Below, piece after piece: positions 62,311 through 64,000 of a stretch of DNA of 64,000 nucleotides. Source of the DNA: Anarhynchus alexandrinus (lineage: Eukaryota; Chordata; Aves; Charadriiformes; Charadriidae); assembly GCA_008711295.1 (NCBI GenBank), contig VUYV01000774.1, positions 75,610 through 139,609 on the forward strand, in the 5' to 3' direction. Every line of letters begins with the position of its first letter. Position 1 is the stretch's first letter. A model generated the notes under the pieces. The model did no database searches, had not been told where the DNA came from, and saw only the letters and a program-made list of their open reading frames with translations. A program made the translations under genes and the position numbers.

Positions 62311-64000
62311 GAAGGGTGCTAGTGTGCCTTCACATGTGGTGGTGTGGTGCTGTGATAAGGAGAGTCTGGCTACACAACCAAACAGCTCTTCTAGTTTTTA
62401 TGGTCATAATTAAAATTCCTAGATCCTCTGTGCAGGTTACACAAGCAACTGTAATTAGTTGTAAGGCATGCCTCTGGGTATGCGTGCAAGAAATGCTATG
62501 TTTGGTAACGTGGCAAGGGTGGAAAACTTACGTAGTCAAGTCATGAAGGAGATCTTAAAAAAGAGATCCAGTACAAATGAGGTCAATGCACAGGGATGCA
62601 AAACTGGCACATCATGTGAAAATAATAAGAGTTACAAGGATGGAGCAGAAAATTAAAGACATATGAGTACAGAGTAATCAAGTATAGCAAGGCCAGAAGT
62701 TTATTAGAGAGCTAGTAGGTGGGCAGGACTGTTGAGAAGTAAAAGGAGCCATAACAAAAGATAAGAGCAATATAAATATGGGAAACTTCATTACACAGGA
62801 AATTGCATCAAAACCCTTCTCTTAGTAGAAGAGTGGAGTAAGTAGAAAGTGGACTTATCAGAAAAGCGTGGTCTTGAACAAATATATGAAATATACATTG
62901 CCCTCAGTATCTTGAGACGGCAGCCAACAAAGATCTGTGTTTATATGAGACTGTTAGTAAACCAAGAGTTAGAAGTAATTTTAAAACAGTGATTGTTCAG
63001 CTTTTTCAATATTGAGGAGGTCATGGTATCTGGATCTCCTACGTATACAGCTAAAAGAGAAAAAAAATTGTCAAACACTAAGAATCAAAAATGACCTTTT
63101 AAAGGACTTTGCAGATATAAAAGAGGGGGAAAAGGGTAGAAAATACATGGTTCTCTCTGCCCCAGCATCTACACACAGTTTCTACACCATGAATGCTGCA
63201 ACCTCTGCCTAGGAGCTTACATAGGCCGTATCACACATTTCTACAGCACTGCTGCTTCTTTCTTGGTATCGCAGATGCAGCTGGTTCGTCTGAGCTATGG
63301 TCCACTAACTGGCTGCAACTAATAAGTGGAGGTATGGAGGAAGAGAGTGGCCAGGGATGCATTCCTTTTAGGGATGGTGGAAACAAAATGATCACTTCCT
63401 GAAAATGTATGCTCCATATTATGTTTTAGACAATGTGGCCATTCCCTAGTCAGGTAGACCAACATATCAGGAATTTTCAGAGCCTTTTGGACTGCATTAC
63501 TGCCCAGCTACATTTGATTAATTTAGATCACAAACTGGTATTTGATTATATTTTGAGCAATAATACAGGCAAGGTAAAGCAGATTTTTTCATGTGTGCTG
63601 TTGGAATATATTTCAGATTTATGATTTTGTGGGTTTTTTTAGCAATAACATACATCTGCAGAAGACACTACTGAAAAAAAAAAGGCAGAAAGGGTAGAAC
63701 TAAACAGTTTTTAAACTGAATTCTCCCTCTATAATGCTAAGGAGAATATGAACAGGTAGATAAGATAAGAAATGAAAATGTCATGCTTGCCAGTCAGAGT
63801 CCAACTGCTGGAAGATGTTTAGAAAAAAGATTTTCCATTTGGGCAGAATATTCATGTCTTCTCTTAAGTAGCTTCTATGTTGTGCCATTGCAGGAACCTG
63901 ATTATATCCTGCCTTGGAGACACTATTATTTGCATCTCTGTAAAGTAAATGTAAAGAATCACAAAGAAAAGTTTGCAGCATTTTGCTCTCACGTTGGTCA

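Larger units (their letters stand above)
45390..64000 (+). other. SLC9A3: Intron 1 of the SLC9A3-like gene (incomplete)
   Basis: The 18.6 kb after the donor shows no frame with the next conserved exchanger motifs (the FHLxHK, VPES and LPPIVLDAGY regions) on the + strand, so exon 2 lies beyond the window. The sequence is AT-rich and holds three CR1-type fragments and several simple repeats, listed separately. The 58496/58497 position has a donor-like CAG/GTGAGT without a convincing acceptor before it. No other gene is recognised on either strand. Confidence 0.7.

Noticed and set aside
1..64000. CRISPR array, bacterial operon, tRNA or rRNA genes
   Set aside because: The repeats, CpG pattern, splice signals and CR1 copies are vertebrate. 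No regularly spaced repeats and no cloverleaf with A/B boxes were found by eye.

Overview
The window is vertebrate nuclear DNA, most probably from a bird. It is AT-rich, intron-like and gene-poor. Its recognisable young repeats are chicken-repeat-1 (CR1) LINE copies, several with the diagnostic ATTCTATG octamer tail, plus one solo retroviral LTR. There are no bacterial operons, no CRISPR array, and no rRNA or tRNA gene that I can recognise.

The only gene I can name is the first coding exon of a plasma-membrane Na+/H+ exchanger, at 45188-45383 on the + strand. It encodes a signal peptide, a short luminal N-terminus and the start of the first conserved membrane segment, then stops at a strong GTGAGT splice donor. 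Its residues fit SLC9A3 (NHE3) better than the paralogs SLC9A1, A2, A4 and A5. It sits at the 3' edge of a CpG island (about 44,600-45,190, roughly 45 CpGs) that is almost certainly the promoter and 5' UTR. No second exon is recognisable in the remaining 18.6 kb, so 45384-64000 is read as intron 1, and 1-44,600 as the 5' flank.

Layout: 1-1605 is a pile-up of CR1 copies (one ending at the octamer tail, abutting an older antisense copy that itself contains a third insertion). 9922-10953 is a solo LTR with a perfect 5-bp target duplication. 15688-16456 is a CR1 3' end. 17916-17972 is three copies of a 19-bp unit, two with a CACGTG E-box. 33475-33600 is a probable old sauropsid repeat. 36031-36450 is an antisense CR1. 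37170-38035 is a very eroded old CR1-superfamily LINE. 39913-40122 is an exon-like open block between good splice signals. 44600-45383 is promoter plus exon 1. Within the intron are CR1 fragments at 53437-53515, 56669-57304 and (ancient) 62170-62310.

I did not find a clearly novel system. The best leads are the repeat stratigraphy, the unexplained exon-like block 5 kb upstream of the exchanger, the E-box tandem repeat, and a minus-strand reading frame broken by one stop at 19.5-20.0 kb. Family identifications rest on recalled motifs, not on searches.
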